Origin: DAIOEK01 sp963721445 | GTDB lineage: Bacteria > Chloroflexota > Anaerolineae > Anaerolineales > Anaerolineaceae | Direction of reading: 5' to 3' | Length of the DNA stretch: 64,000 bases | NCBI GenBank assembly: GCA_963721445.1 | Contig: CAVRIZ010000008.1 | Location: 372,001-436,000, forward strand | In this document: positions 9,280 to 17,666 of the stretch, piece by piece | How positions within the stretch are numbered: position 1 is the stretch's first letter | Layout of the letters: every line of letters starts with the position of its first letter | Notes under the pieces: generated by a model | What the model saw: the letters and a program-made list of their open reading frames with translations, nothing else | Database searches by the model: none | Told to the model about the DNA's origin: nothing | Position numbers and translations under genes: made by a program

Positions 9280-11352
9280 TCAGGCTTCCTTTTTCTCGTG
9301 CAATTCCTTTTGGTGAGCGGCGATAATTTCGGCAGTCAGGTGCGCTGGAACCACTTCATAGTGATCATGTACCATTTCGAAGAAACCACGCCCGCCGGTA
9401 ATTGAGCGTAATTGAGTTGTATAGCGCAGCATCTCCATCAGTGGAACTGTGGCGGTGACTATGGAATAGCCTTTTTCGGTCTCCATCCCCTGGACTCTGG
9501 CACGACGAGTGTTCAAATCGCCCAGGACATCGCCCATATGTTCTTCAGGAACGGTGATCTTGACCATCATGATCGGCTCATTTAGTGCCGGACCCGCGTC
9601 TAAAAAGGCCAGTTTGAATGCTTCACGACCTGCGATCTCAAATGCAATTGGTTTGGAATCTACTGGGTGCTCTTTCCCGTCAAATACCGCCACTTTTACT
9701 CGTTGAACCGGGAAACCAGCCAGAATTCCTTCTTTCATCGTAGCGCGGATGCCTTTTTCGATGGCAGGCATATAGCTGGAGGATACCGCGCCGCCAAAAA
9801 CGTCATTTACAAATTCAAAGTCTTCTTCCACCAGGGGTTCGATCCGGAGGTGTACTTCACCAAATTGTCCAGATCCGCCCGTTTGCTTCTTGTGTCGATA
9901 CATTGCCTGAGATTTTTTTGTGATCGTTTCAGTATATGGTACCCGCGGTTCTTCGATGGTCACACCAACCTGGAACTTGGATTCAGCGCGGCGAATGGCT
10001 ACATCGATATGCTGGTCGCCCATCCCTTTAAGAATGGTTTGTGAAGTTGAATGTTCATTATGCCAGCTTAAGGTCATATCTTCTTCGCAAAGCCGGGTTA
10101 AAGTAGGACTAATTTTTGTGCTGTCTGCCTGGGTCTTGGGATTGATAGCTACCTGGTAAAGGCCATTCGGGTAAGAAGGAATGGGCAGAGTGATGGGATG
10201 AGCCTTGTCGCAAAGTGTATTGCTAGTCGAAGTTTCGCTTAATTTTGGCACCACACCGATGTCGCCGGAGTGGACGGTTTTGATAGGCAAGACTTCTTTT
10301 CCGCGTAAGAATTGAAGACTGCCAAACCGTTCTTCCACGCTTTTTGTCTGGTTCCAGACCCGCGAATCGGCATGGACAATACCGGAATAAACTCGGAAAT
10401 AAGTCAATTTTCCGACGAACGGATCCGCTGTCGTCTTCCATACATAAGCGGCTAGTGGTCCGCTGTCAGTTGCCACCAGCATTTCCTCACCTGCCTTACC
10501 AGCAGCCACTGCTGGACCAATTTCCGCAGGAGATGGCATTAATGTAATAATGGCATTTAACAGACGAGCGATCCCAATTTCGAGAGCGCCAGAGGAACAA
10601 AATACAGGCACGAAAGAACCAGTTCGAATGACGTTTTTCAAACCACGGATCACTTCATCATCAGAAAGCGTGCCCGATTCAAGGTATTTTTCAAGTAAAG
10701 CGTCTTCACCTTCGGCCGCTGCCTCAACAAGAGCCATGCGGGCTTCCTCTGCTGCGGCCTTGAATTCAGCTGGTATTTCAACACCAACTTTTCCATCTCC
10801 CTTATACGCCTGCATTGTCAGAAGGTCGATGACACCCTGGAACCCGGATTTTTCTCCCCAGGGCAATTGAGCATTGATCAGTCGGCTTTCTGTAAATTTC
10901 TGGACGGAAGCTACTGCGTTTTTGAAATTCGCATTATCCCGTTCCATTTTATTAATGATCAGGAAGCGCGGAAGTTTAAACGTGTCGGCATGCCGCCAGG
11001 CAACTTCCGTTCCTACTTCCAATCCTGCTACCGAGTCCACCAGGATTAGAGCGCCATCGACAACACGCAAGGCGGAAATAACTTCACCGACGAAATCGGT
11101 ATATCCGGGAGTATCGAGGAAATTGATCTTTGTGTTGTTATATTCAACCGGTATTACAGAGGTAGAAAGGGAAATACCGCGTCTCTTCTCTTCGTCTTCA
11201 AAATCTGACGTGGTAGTTCCATCTTCAATCTTACCCAGGCGGGTTGTTGCACCAGTGAAATGGAGAAACGCCTCGGTCAGCATCGTCTTGCCAGAGCTGG
11301 AGTGCGAGGTGAGGGCGATGTTTCTGATGGATTCAGTAGTATATTCCTTCAT
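9280..11352 (-). CDS. Elongation factor G-like translational GTPase (EF-G paralogue)
   Basis: A 690-residue GTPase with EF-G architecture: G domain, domain II, then domains III-V (the R-A-R-V-Q-G-M-E region is domain V). The G motifs deviate from canonical EF-G. The P-loop reads SHSSSGKT instead of AHIDAGKT, the switch I region has RRGISLSTS, G3 is DTPGYTDF, and G4 is NKMERD. This pattern fits the EF-G-like/EF-G2 group seen beside a canonical fusA in several phyla; its role in translocation or ribosome recycling is not settled. The start was set at ATG 11352, since AGGAAGG lies 9 nt upstream; the frame extends to 11373 without an SD. It is not beside rpsL/rpsG/tuf, supporting a paralogue. Confidence 0.88.
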   Translation of the reverse strand: MKEYTTESIRNIALTSHSSSGKTMLTEAFLHFTGATTRLGKIEDGTTTSDFEDEEKRRGISLSTSVIPVEYNNTKINFLDTPGYTDFVGEVISALRVVDGALILVDSVAGLEVGTEVAWRHADTFKLPRFLIINKMERDNANFKNAVASVQKFTESRLINAQLPWGEKSGFQGVIDLLTMQAYKGDGKVGVEIPAEFKAAAEEARMALVEAAAEGEDALLEKYLESGTLSDDEVIRGLKNVIRTGSFVPVFCSSGALEIGIARLLNAIITLMPSPAEIGPAVAAGKAGEEMLVATDSGPLAAYVWKTTADPFVGKLTYFRVYSGIVHADSRVWNQTKSVEERFGSLQFLRGKEVLPIKTVHSGDIGVVPKLSETSTSNTLCDKAHPITLPIPSYPNGLYQVAINPKTQADSTKISPTLTRLCEEDMTLSWHNEHSTSQTILKGMGDQHIDVAIRRAESKFQVGVTIEEPRVPYTETITKKSQAMYRHKKQTGGSGQFGEVHLRIEPLVEEDFEFVNDVFGGAVSSSYMPAIEKGIRATMKEGILAGFPVQRVKVAVFDGKEHPVDSKPIAFEIAGREAFKLAFLDAGPALNEPIMMVKITVPEEHMGDVLGDLNTRRARVQGMETEKGYSIVTATVPLMEMLRYTTQLRSITGGRGFFEMVHDHYEVVPAHLTAEIIAAHQKELHEKKEA

Positions 11353-11509
11353 GAACAAATACCTTCCTGACAATCATGATATGGCACGAGACTCTATTTT
11401 AAGGGATGAGGGCGAGTTTGTAAAGCTGCATTTCTTCAGTGCCCTGGCGGGCATTATCTTTCGATGCGCTATAATAATTAAGGCTTCACACGGAAAATAA
11501 TTCATAGAT

Positions 11510-13172
11510 ATGCCAGATACTCACCTTCCCCATTCTTTCCCGAAATTTCATCATGACCGCAGGACGGTTGTCCTTTTGATACTATTAACCTTGGTCACCC
11601 TGGCATGTTTGACAAGTCCGGCAGTGGTGCTTCAAGAAATATCGCCGACACCAACACCAACCACCGTCGTCCCTTCTGCGACATCAACGCCAGAACTAAT
11701 TAAAATCTGGATAGATCCCGATCTTCCAGAACCCATCCAAAACAGCCTTCATTTACCAGACGGATACACCCACACCAATGAGGATAGTTCAGATATTCAA
11801 TTCACCATTCTGGATAATGAAGGCTTATCAGAATGGGTGTATGCGCTCACAACCCCTTTCTTTTAATTCCAAGGATAACTTATCTGCAAAAATGCTGCGG
11901 GCGATCTGGAATGGCGAAAATGATGAGTATTCAATCCTGATCCAGGAGCGAGATTTCAACCTATTTAAGCGTTTGTGGGGCAATACCAACAACAACCAAA
12001 TACTCGTTTTGATTTCTCCTCCGGAAGCCAAAGACTACCTGAACCGAACTGACATCCTTTACCTGGTGCCATTTCATGAATTGTCGCCGGAATGGAAGGT
12101 ACTCCAAATCGATGGCGTCTCACCACTGACAAAATCGTTTGTCAGTTCAAATTATCCACTAACCATCCATTTTGGGTTCAAAAGCTCCAACAAAATCGCT
12201 CAAGATCTTCTCACGCAATCAGATTTGCCGACCACTAACCGTGACCCACAGAAGCTGACTATACTCGTTATGACAGGGACAACTGCGCTGACCCGTGCCA
12301 TCGGTTATAAGATGGATCAAAATGGGATCACTTATCCGGCGGATAAAATTCGGGACTGGCTTCGAACTGCGGATATTACTCACATCAGCAATGAGGTCTC
12401 ATTCACCCCATCTTGCCCTCCGGCAGATTATGACCAGGGCAGTATGGTTTTCTGCAGTCGCCCAGAATATATTGGTCTACTGGATGACGTCGGAGCAGAT
12501 GTCATCGAGTTAACCGGCAACCATAATTTGGATTGGGGGAAAAAGCCGTATCTTTATTCGCTGGACCTGTATCCTGAACATAACATGAAGGTATATGCTG
12601 GAGGGAAGAATATCCAAGATGCAAGACTGCCCCTCCTCCTTCTGGATCATGGGAATAAGATCGCTTTCATCGGATGCAATTACGCCGGACCCAGTTCGGC
12701 TATAGCAACCGCCGATTCGCCCGGCGCGGCATTCTGTAATTATGACTATTTTGAAAGTAAAATCCGGGAATTGAAGGACTTGGGCTACCTCCCCATCATG
12801 ACACTTCAGCATAATGAGTACTATCATCTCAAACTCTCGGAAAAACAGATCGCCCAATTCAGAAGAATGGCTCAAGCCGGCGCGATCATTGTTCAGGGAA
12901 GTCAGGCACATTTTCCTCAGCCCATGGAGTTCCAATCTGGGGCATTTATCCATTACGGTTTGGGAAATTTATTTTTTGACCAGATGGACATCCCTGTAAA
13001 AGGCACCCGGCGGGAGTTTATCGACCGCTATATTATCTATGATGGACGATTGATGTCGATTGAATTATTGACCGCCATGCTGGAGGATTACTCCCAGCCC
13101 CGCCCTATGACAGTTTCGGAAAGGCAATCATTCATCGAAGAGATTTTCGCGGCCAGTGCTGCCATTCCTTAA
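11510..13172 (+). CDS. CapA-like (PGA_cap) lipoprotein with one frameshift
   Basis: Two overlapping ORFs (11510-11866 and 11778-13172) together make one protein of about 550 residues. The first has a signal segment ending in a lipobox-like LVTLAC and a Thr/Pro-rich linker. The second carries the CapA/poly-gamma-glutamate-type metallophosphatase-like domain: NEVSFTPSC, then TGNHNLDWG, then GCNYAGP, then LQHNEYYH and QGSQAHFPQPMEF. Frame 1 stops right after ALTTPFF within a T4 run at 11863-11866. Removing one T restores ...PFFNSKDNLS... and a continuous protein, so this is an apparent one-base insertion, either a sequence error or a recent mutation. The family is linked to envelope polymer synthesis or modification; the exact role here is unknown. 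Confidence 0.75.
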
Positions 13173-13287
13173 AGGCAGCTCTGTGTTATTAAACTGAAGG
13201 ACATACTCGCTTTCCAGCTGGAATGGTATTCGACCCATCATGGAATAACCTGGACACTAGCAAAAAATATCACCTTTCGGAGGAATT

Positions 13288-13656
13288 ATGAAATTTGCCG
13301 CCTGGTATGCCATCGTTGTCGGGGTGTTAATGCTGTTTCAATGGGGATTTTTCCTCGCCACCGGGCAGGTCCCGGAGGTGCAGACAGAACCTATCCGATT
13401 GGGGTTCCACCTCATGGCAGAAGGATTGACCGCGCTAGGTCTTTTGATCGGCGGCATAGGATTATTGAAAAGCAGACGTTGGGCAAAATTTGTACTGATG
13501 CTGGTGTCAATTGGGATGGTCATCTATTCGGAAATTGTCAGCCCGGGTTATTTTGCCCAACAGGGACAATGGGCATTGGTATTGATGTTTGCCTTCCTCC
13601 TTTTCGGAGCAATTATCTGCGTATTCAAACTCCGAACTAGTGTTTTTCCAAAATAA
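13288..13656 (+). CDS. Small four-helix membrane protein, hypothetical
   Basis: A 122-residue protein with about four hydrophobic segments (residues ~5-25, 45-65, 70-90 and 95-115) and short loops, so probably fully embedded in the cytoplasmic membrane. It starts at ATG after a good CGGAGGAATT SD. No catalytic motif or recognisable family was seen. It stands alone between the CapA-like gene and the MazG-like gene, with a gap of about 110 nt on either side. Confidence 0.65.
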   Translation: MKFAAWYAIVVGVLMLFQWGFFLATGQVPEVQTEPIRLGFHLMAEGLTALGLLIGGIGLLKSRRWAKFVLMLVSIGMVIYSEIVSPGYFAQQGQWALVLMFAFLLFGAIICVFKLRTSVFPK

Positions 13657-13766
13657 AGATTCATTTCTCTGAAATTGGATAGTGAGTATGACCGAAAACT
13701 ATGAATCACTCCAGTTTCATGGAGATGATCTAATGTATAATTTACTGAATTACCTGGAATAAACAA

Positions 13767-14087
13767 ATGGATATACGTGAATTAACCAAACGCATGAATG
13801 AATTGGTGGAAAGTAAGGGTTGGTATAAACCGGAAAGCCTCCGCCCTCAAACTTCCCGGAACCTGGCTATTTCCCTCAGCCTGGAATCAGCAGAAGTGCT
13901 GGAGCATTTCCAATGGAGTGATACTTTTAAAGATTCAAAAGAACTGGCTGCAGAACTGGCAGATGTCCTCTTATACCTGCTGCAATTGGCCGATGTCAGC
14001 GGAATTGATCTTGAAAAAGCGGTGCTCGAAAAAATTGAAGCCAATCATAAACGCACCTGGGATGACAAAGAGAAGGAACGCGAATGA
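13767..14087 (+). CDS. MazG-like nucleotide pyrophosphohydrolase (dCTPase/RS21-C6 type)
   Basis: A 106-residue all-alpha NTP pyrophosphohydrolase. The Mg2+-binding helices are visible: L-E-S-A-E-V-L-E (ExxE type, about 42-49) and E-L-A-D-V-L-L-Y (ExxD, about 64-71), followed by a K-R-T-W-D C-terminal segment. Single-domain enzymes of this size hydrolyse non-canonical or excess dNTPs to the monophosphate and pyrophosphate. A TATAAT lies at 13736-13741, about 25 nt upstream. The stop overlaps the ATG of the next gene (ATGA), so the two are translationally coupled. Confidence 0.85.
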   Translation: MDIRELTKRMNELVESKGWYKPESLRPQTSRNLAISLSLESAEVLEHFQWSDTFKDSKELAAELADVLLYLLQLADVSGIDLEKAVLEKIEANHKRTWDDKEKERE

Positions 14088-14641
14088 TTCTTACTGTTTT
14101 TGGTGGATCTGCGCCCAAGCCGGACAATTTCGAATATCAGGAAGGGTATCTGGTTGGCCGCCTGGCTGCTCAAGCAGGTTGGACGGTGGCAACAGGTGGT
14201 TATATCGGCATTATGGAAGCGGTCTCGAAGGGGGCAGCCGAAGCCGGCGGTCATGTGATTGGAGTCACCTGCGAAGATTTAGGCTGGTTGCGTCCGATAG
14301 GGGCAAACGCCTGGGTGAAAGAAGAACGCAAATATCCCTCCCTTCGCGAACGGTTATGGCACCTGGTGGAGATCTGCGACGCCGCGATTGCCATGCCTGG
14401 TGGTGTTGGAACCCTGGCGGAGATCAGCGTGATGTGGAATGGGCTGATCATCCATTCTGTGCAGCCCAAGCCATTGGTGCTGGTTGGATCCGCTTGGCAT
14501 GAGGTCATGGACAGCCTGCTCGATGAACAACGAGACTATATTCGGGATGAAGATGCCCACTGGTTGACCTACGCTTCAGATGCAAGGTCTGGTTTTGAGC
14601 AAGTCTTGATGAAAATTAATGAGAAAATTACCACAAAATAG
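14084..14641 (+). CDS. LOG family protein (lysine-decarboxylase-like Rossmann protein)
   Basis: A 185-residue Rossmann-fold protein with the family signature PGGVGTLAEI (about 104-113) and an N-terminal F-G-G-S-A-P-K-P loop. Proteins of this family with PGGxGTxxE often cleave nucleoside 5'-monophosphates at the N-glycosidic bond, as in the cytokinin-activating LOG enzymes; others lack tested activity. It overlaps the MazG-like gene by 4 nt. That coupling suggests a shared job in nucleotide pool cleaning, which is an inference. proS begins 23 nt downstream. Confidence 0.85.
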   Translation: MILTVFGGSAPKPDNFEYQEGYLVGRLAAQAGWTVATGGYIGIMEAVSKGAAEAGGHVIGVTCEDLGWLRPIGANAWVKEERKYPSLRERLWHLVEICDAAIAMPGGVGTLAEISVMWNGLIIHSVQPKPLVLVGSAWHEVMDSLLDEQRDYIRDEDAHWLTYASDARSGFEQVLMKINEKITTK

Positions 14642-14664
14642 GTTCATAGACAGGAAAAATAAGC

Positions 14665-16098
14665 ATGGCAGAAGAGAAATTACCTTTACGAAGCGAGAAT
14701 TATTCCGAATGGTATAACCAATTAATACTGAAATCAGAGATGGCAGATTACGCCCCTGTCCGTGGGTGCATGGTCGTCCGACCGTATGGATGGGCGCTCT
14801 GGGAAAATATTCAACAGGCACTGGATAAACGCTTTAAGGCAACCGGACATGTCAACGCTGCCTTTCCACTGTTTATACCGATGAGCTTTTTGGAAAAAGA
14901 GAAAGAACACGTTGAAGGATTCTCGCCAGAATTAGCCGTGGTCACCATTGGAGGCGGTGAAAAGCTGGAAGAACCACTGGTGGTGCGGCCAACCTCCGAG
15001 ACAGTAATCGGTTATATGTACAGTAAATGGATCAAAAGCTACCGCGACCTGCCCGTTTTGATTAATCAGTGGGGAAATGTTGTTCGCTGGGAATTGCGCA
15101 CCCGATTATTTTTACGAACGCTGGAATTCTACTGGCAGGAAGGTCATACCGCGCATGCCACCGAACAGGAAGCGGAAGAAGAGACCCGTCGGATGCTGGA
15201 TGTGTATGCCGATTTTGCCATTAATGAGGCAGCAGTCCCGGTTATTCCGGGCATGAAAAGCTACACAGAGAAGTTCGCCGGCGCTGCCCGGAGTTACACG
15301 ATCGAAGCGATGATGGGTGATACCAAAGCCTTGCAGGCGGGCACCAGTCATAACCTCGGCCAGAATTTTGCCAAAGCGTTTGAAATCCAATACCTCGACC
15401 AGAACAACGAATTACAGCATTGTTGGACAACTTCCTGGGGATTATCCACCCGTTTCATTGGTGCCATTATCATGACCCATGGTGACGATCAGGGTCTGGT
15501 CCTACCTCCACGGCTGGCTCCCATCCAGGTGGTGATTGTACCCATCTTCAAGAACGATGAGGAAAAAGCGAAAGTGATGCCGGTTGTAGATCGCGTCCGC
15601 CAGGAACTGGGCGAGATACGCATGAAGGTGGATGACCGTACAGAAGTTACACCTGGTTTTAAATTCAATGATTGGGAAATGCGCGGAGTACCCATCAGAA
15701 TCGAAATTGGACCAAAGGATGTGGAAAAAGGATCAGTCGCGATCGCTCGTCGTGATATTCCAGGACGTGAAGGAAAGCAATTTATCTCTCAGGACGGATT
15801 GGGCAGTTTCGTCAAACAGCTATTGCAGGATATCCACGACAATCTGCTAAAGAAAGCCACAGAATTTCGCGACTCCAATATCCACTCACCTTCAACCTAT
15901 GAAGAATTGAAAACAGTTGTGGAAAATGGATGGGCGTACAGTCATTGGTGCGGGGACGCAGCGTGTGAGGCGAAAGTGAAAGAAGACACGCGCGCTACCA
16001 CCCGTTGTATCCCGATTCGGGATAACGAGGTTTCCGGAACCTGCATCGTTTGCGGGAAACCGGCAGAGAAGAAAGTCTACTTTGCCAAATCATATTAG
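14665..16098 (+). CDS. proS: Prolyl-tRNA synthetase, short (archaeal/eukaryote-like) type
   Basis: A 477-residue class II aminoacyl-tRNA synthetase that charges tRNA-Pro. Visible motifs: V-R-P-T-S-E near residues 108-113 (motif 2 region), R-W-E-L-R-T-R then F-L-R-T-L-E-F-Y-W-Q-E-G-H-T, and G-L-S-T-R motif 3 near 253. There is no editing INS domain. Instead there is a C-terminal extension with cysteines (CGD-AC, CIVCGK) and a terminal tyrosine, typical of the ProS type 3 / archaeal-like form. No editing domain of its own means mischarged Ala-tRNA-Pro would need a trans-editor, none of which is seen here. Confidence 0.95.
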   Translation: MAEEKLPLRSENYSEWYNQLILKSEMADYAPVRGCMVVRPYGWALWENIQQALDKRFKATGHVNAAFPLFIPMSFLEKEKEHVEGFSPELAVVTIGGGEKLEEPLVVRPTSETVIGYMYSKWIKSYRDLPVLINQWGNVVRWELRTRLFLRTLEFYWQEGHTAHATEQEAEEETRRMLDVYADFAINEAAVPVIPGMKSYTEKFAGAARSYTIEAMMGDTKALQAGTSHNLGQNFAKAFEIQYLDQNNELQHCWTTSWGLSTRFIGAIIMTHGDDQGLVLPPRLAPIQVVIVPIFKNDEEKAKVMPVVDRVRQELGEIRMKVDDRTEVTPGFKFNDWEMRGVPIRIEIGPKDVEKGSVAIARRDIPGREGKQFISQDGLGSFVKQLLQDIHDNLLKKATEFRDSNIHSPSTYEELKTVVENGWAYSHWCGDAACEAKVKEDTRATTRCIPIRDNEVSGTCIVCGKPAEKKVYFAKSY

Positions 16099-16172
16099 AG
16101 AGAGAGACCAGAAACCGGAGATCAGAGATCGGGTCTCTGGTTTCGAATCTCTGATCACCACAGGGTGATCCC
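16099..16172. repeat. Dispersed GATC-rich palindromic repeat, copy A
   Basis: Holds interleaved inverted copies of AGAGACCAGAAACC, GGTCTCTGGTTTC and ATCAGAGATC / GATCTCTGAT-like words. Related copies lie at about 22068-22130 and 35441-35545. It can form a hairpin between proS and the next gene but lacks a terminal T-run, so it is not a clear terminator. Confidence 0.6.
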
Positions 16173-16997
16173 ATGCCAGCTATTCAATTAGATAAACTCA
16201 AACTGCAAACCGCAAATCTGGCGGGAAAAGTTGGTCAACCAGATATATTCCAGTCGGAATTGCTTGAATTATTGGATCTGTACAGTAACCGGACCTTCCG
16301 CGCTGGTACGAATACGTTAACAAATCGCATGTCCTCCACCTATCATCTTGCTGACCGGGTTATGTGGCAGATAGAACGCGATCTGGAACCGCAGATCCAT
16401 ATCTATGAACAGGACCAGTCTTTACTCCTTGCGAATTCACTTTGGAGTGGAGAATCTCTGGAAGAGAAGTTAATTGCCATCTTCATCCTTGGACAGGTCC
16501 CTGTGGAGGACGACCAGCCTGTTCTGGAGACATTCACCCGTTGGTTTCAACCCGGATTGGATCCACATCTGCGAATGAGGTTGGTTACGGTTGGATTGCA
16601 CCGTTTGCGTCGTGAAAAGTTTACCGACTGGATGGGGTTAATACAAGGATGGCTATCTTCTCCCCTGGGAGAGAAACATGCACAGGCTTTCCTCGCCCTG
16701 GTTGAGCTGCTCCAGGAGACTGGAGAATCCCACCTCCCTTCTGTAAGTAAAATAATGCGGGACACAATTTTGGTAATCTCACCTCAAAATCACTTTGAAT
16801 TATTGACTCTCTTCCGGGTCATGGTACAGGTCTCGTTGATCGAAACCACATTTCTGACCCGCGAGATACTCCAAAGATCAGATCCCATGAATATCAATCA
16901 CAAGCGGTTGTTGCGGAAGTTGATCGAGCTATTTCCTGAAAGTGCTCAAGCGGATTTGAAACGAGAATATCTCGAACATTTTCGTTCATCCAGGTAA
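16173..16997 (+). CDS. Hypothetical alpha-helical protein (274 aa)
   Basis: A soluble, almost entirely alpha-helical protein with no catalytic motif I can name. Repeated helix pairs containing Trp-Leu/Trp-Phe (SLWSGESLEEKLIAI, TRWFQPGLDPHLRMRL, DWMGLIQGWLSSPLGEKHAQA) suggest a HEAT-like or AlkD-like (DNA alkylation repeat) solenoid. That is only a pattern impression; the ALK-type active-site residues cannot be confirmed by eye. It follows proS after a palindromic repeat and precedes the rpsO promoter. Confidence 0.6.
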   Translation: MPAIQLDKLKLQTANLAGKVGQPDIFQSELLELLDLYSNRTFRAGTNTLTNRMSSTYHLADRVMWQIERDLEPQIHIYEQDQSLLLANSLWSGESLEEKLIAIFILGQVPVEDDQPVLETFTRWFQPGLDPHLRMRLVTVGLHRLRREKFTDWMGLIQGWLSSPLGEKHAQAFLALVELLQETGESHLPSVSKIMRDTILVISPQNHFELLTLFRVMVQVSLIETTFLTREILQRSDPMNINHKRLLRKLIELFPESAQADLKREYLEHFRSSR

Positions 16998-17053
16998 TTT
17001 AACGTCCTTTTAGGCGAGATACCTTTCACAAACCGAGCTAATCCTATCATTTA

Positions 17054-17062
17054 TGGTATAAT
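17054..17062 (+). promoter_or_regulatory. Extended -10 promoter for rpsO
   Basis: TGGTATAAT (TGn plus perfect TATAAT) lies about 85 nt upstream of the rpsO ATG. The predicted leader contains the hairpin annotated separately. Confidence 0.6.
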
Positions 17063-17081
17063 TTCTCCCGTTGACTGGTCC

Positions 17082-17105
17082 TGCCAGCGGTAAACGCTGC
17101 CGGCA
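17082..17105 (+). promoter_or_regulatory. Structured rpsO leader hairpin
   Basis: TGCC-AGCG-gtaaa-CGCT-gcc-GGCA forms an interrupted two-step hairpin in the 5' leader. S15 autoregulates through leader structures in several phyla, so this is a candidate S15-binding site. The hairpin is seen; the regulation is inferred. Confidence 0.4.
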
Positions 17106-17146
17106 CGGAGACTTGCAGATCATAATTATTTTACAGGAGCAGTGTC

Positions 17147-17419
17147 ATGCCATTGAATAAGGAATTAAAAACCAAACTGATTGAAGATTTTCGTCGAGCA
17201 GAAAATGATACCGGAAGCCCGGATGTGCAGATTGCCATTCTGAGCAAACGGATCAGCCAGCTCACCGATCATCTACGTGCGAATAAGCTGGATAACAGCT
17301 CACGCCGTGGCCTTCTCAAACTTGTTGGACAACGCCGCAGATTACTGGCCTACTTGCGAAGGGAAGATTACCCCCGCTATCTGGCCATTACAGAACGCCT
17401 GAACATCCGCAAGAAATAG
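17147..17419 (+). CDS. rpsO: 30S ribosomal protein S15
   Basis: A 90-residue protein of normal S15 length. The conserved core is plain: D-T-G-S-P-D-V-Q-I-A near 23-32, L-T-x-H-L near 41-45, and S-R-R-G-L-L-K-L-V-G-x-R-R-x-L-L-x-Y-L near 52-70. S15 is a primary 16S-binding protein that nucleates assembly of the platform. AGGAG precedes the ATG. It has its own promoter, structured leader and terminator, with pnp immediately downstream, the same gene order as many bacteria, where PNPase and S15 are linked. Confidence 0.97.
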   Translation: MPLNKELKTKLIEDFRRAENDTGSPDVQIAILSKRISQLTDHLRANKLDNSSRRGLLKLVGQRRRLLAYLRREDYPRYLAITERLNIRKK

Positions 17420-17425
17420 TAATTT

Positions 17426-17466
17426 GAGAGTAGATGGCGCACGACTGACCATCTACTCTTGTTTTA
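17426..17466 (+). terminator. rpsO terminator
   Basis: Stem AGAGTAGATGG / CCATCTACTCT with an 11-nt loop followed by TGTTTTAT. It separates rpsO from pnp, so pnp probably needs read-through or its own promoter. Confidence 0.8.
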
Positions 17467-17483
17467 TCGAAGTGTTTGAGGAT

Positions 17484-17582
17484 AAATCAAATCAATTATT
17501 TGATTTGTCCATTACAAAGGTTACGCTAACCAAAGGATATTCCAGCATACGCTGATATCAAATTTCATTAACCACGCTGGTT
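17484..17582 (+). promoter_or_regulatory. Series of small hairpins in the rpsO-pnp spacer
   Basis: Four short inverted repeats follow one another: AAATCAAAT/ATTTGATTT (17484-17506), GGTTA-cgc-TAACC (17519-17531), CAGC-atac-GCTG (17543-17554), and AACCA-cgc-TGGTT (17570-17582). Two share a 5-bp stem with a CGC loop. PNPase autoregulates through its processed leader in enterobacteria, so a structured leader is plausible, but nothing here proves it. Confidence 0.4.
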
Positions 17583-17666
17583 AGGAATTGAAGCATGTCC
17601 AAGAGTATATCTTGACCATCCTTCAGTCCCTGACCGGGTGGATACAAACAGGGAAAGAAAAATTAA

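Noticed and set aside
11845..11870. Programmed +1 frameshift in the CapA-like gene
   Set aside because: No slippery heptamer or stimulating structure is evident, and many other genes show similar one-base indels, including missing-base types. Error or mutation is simpler.
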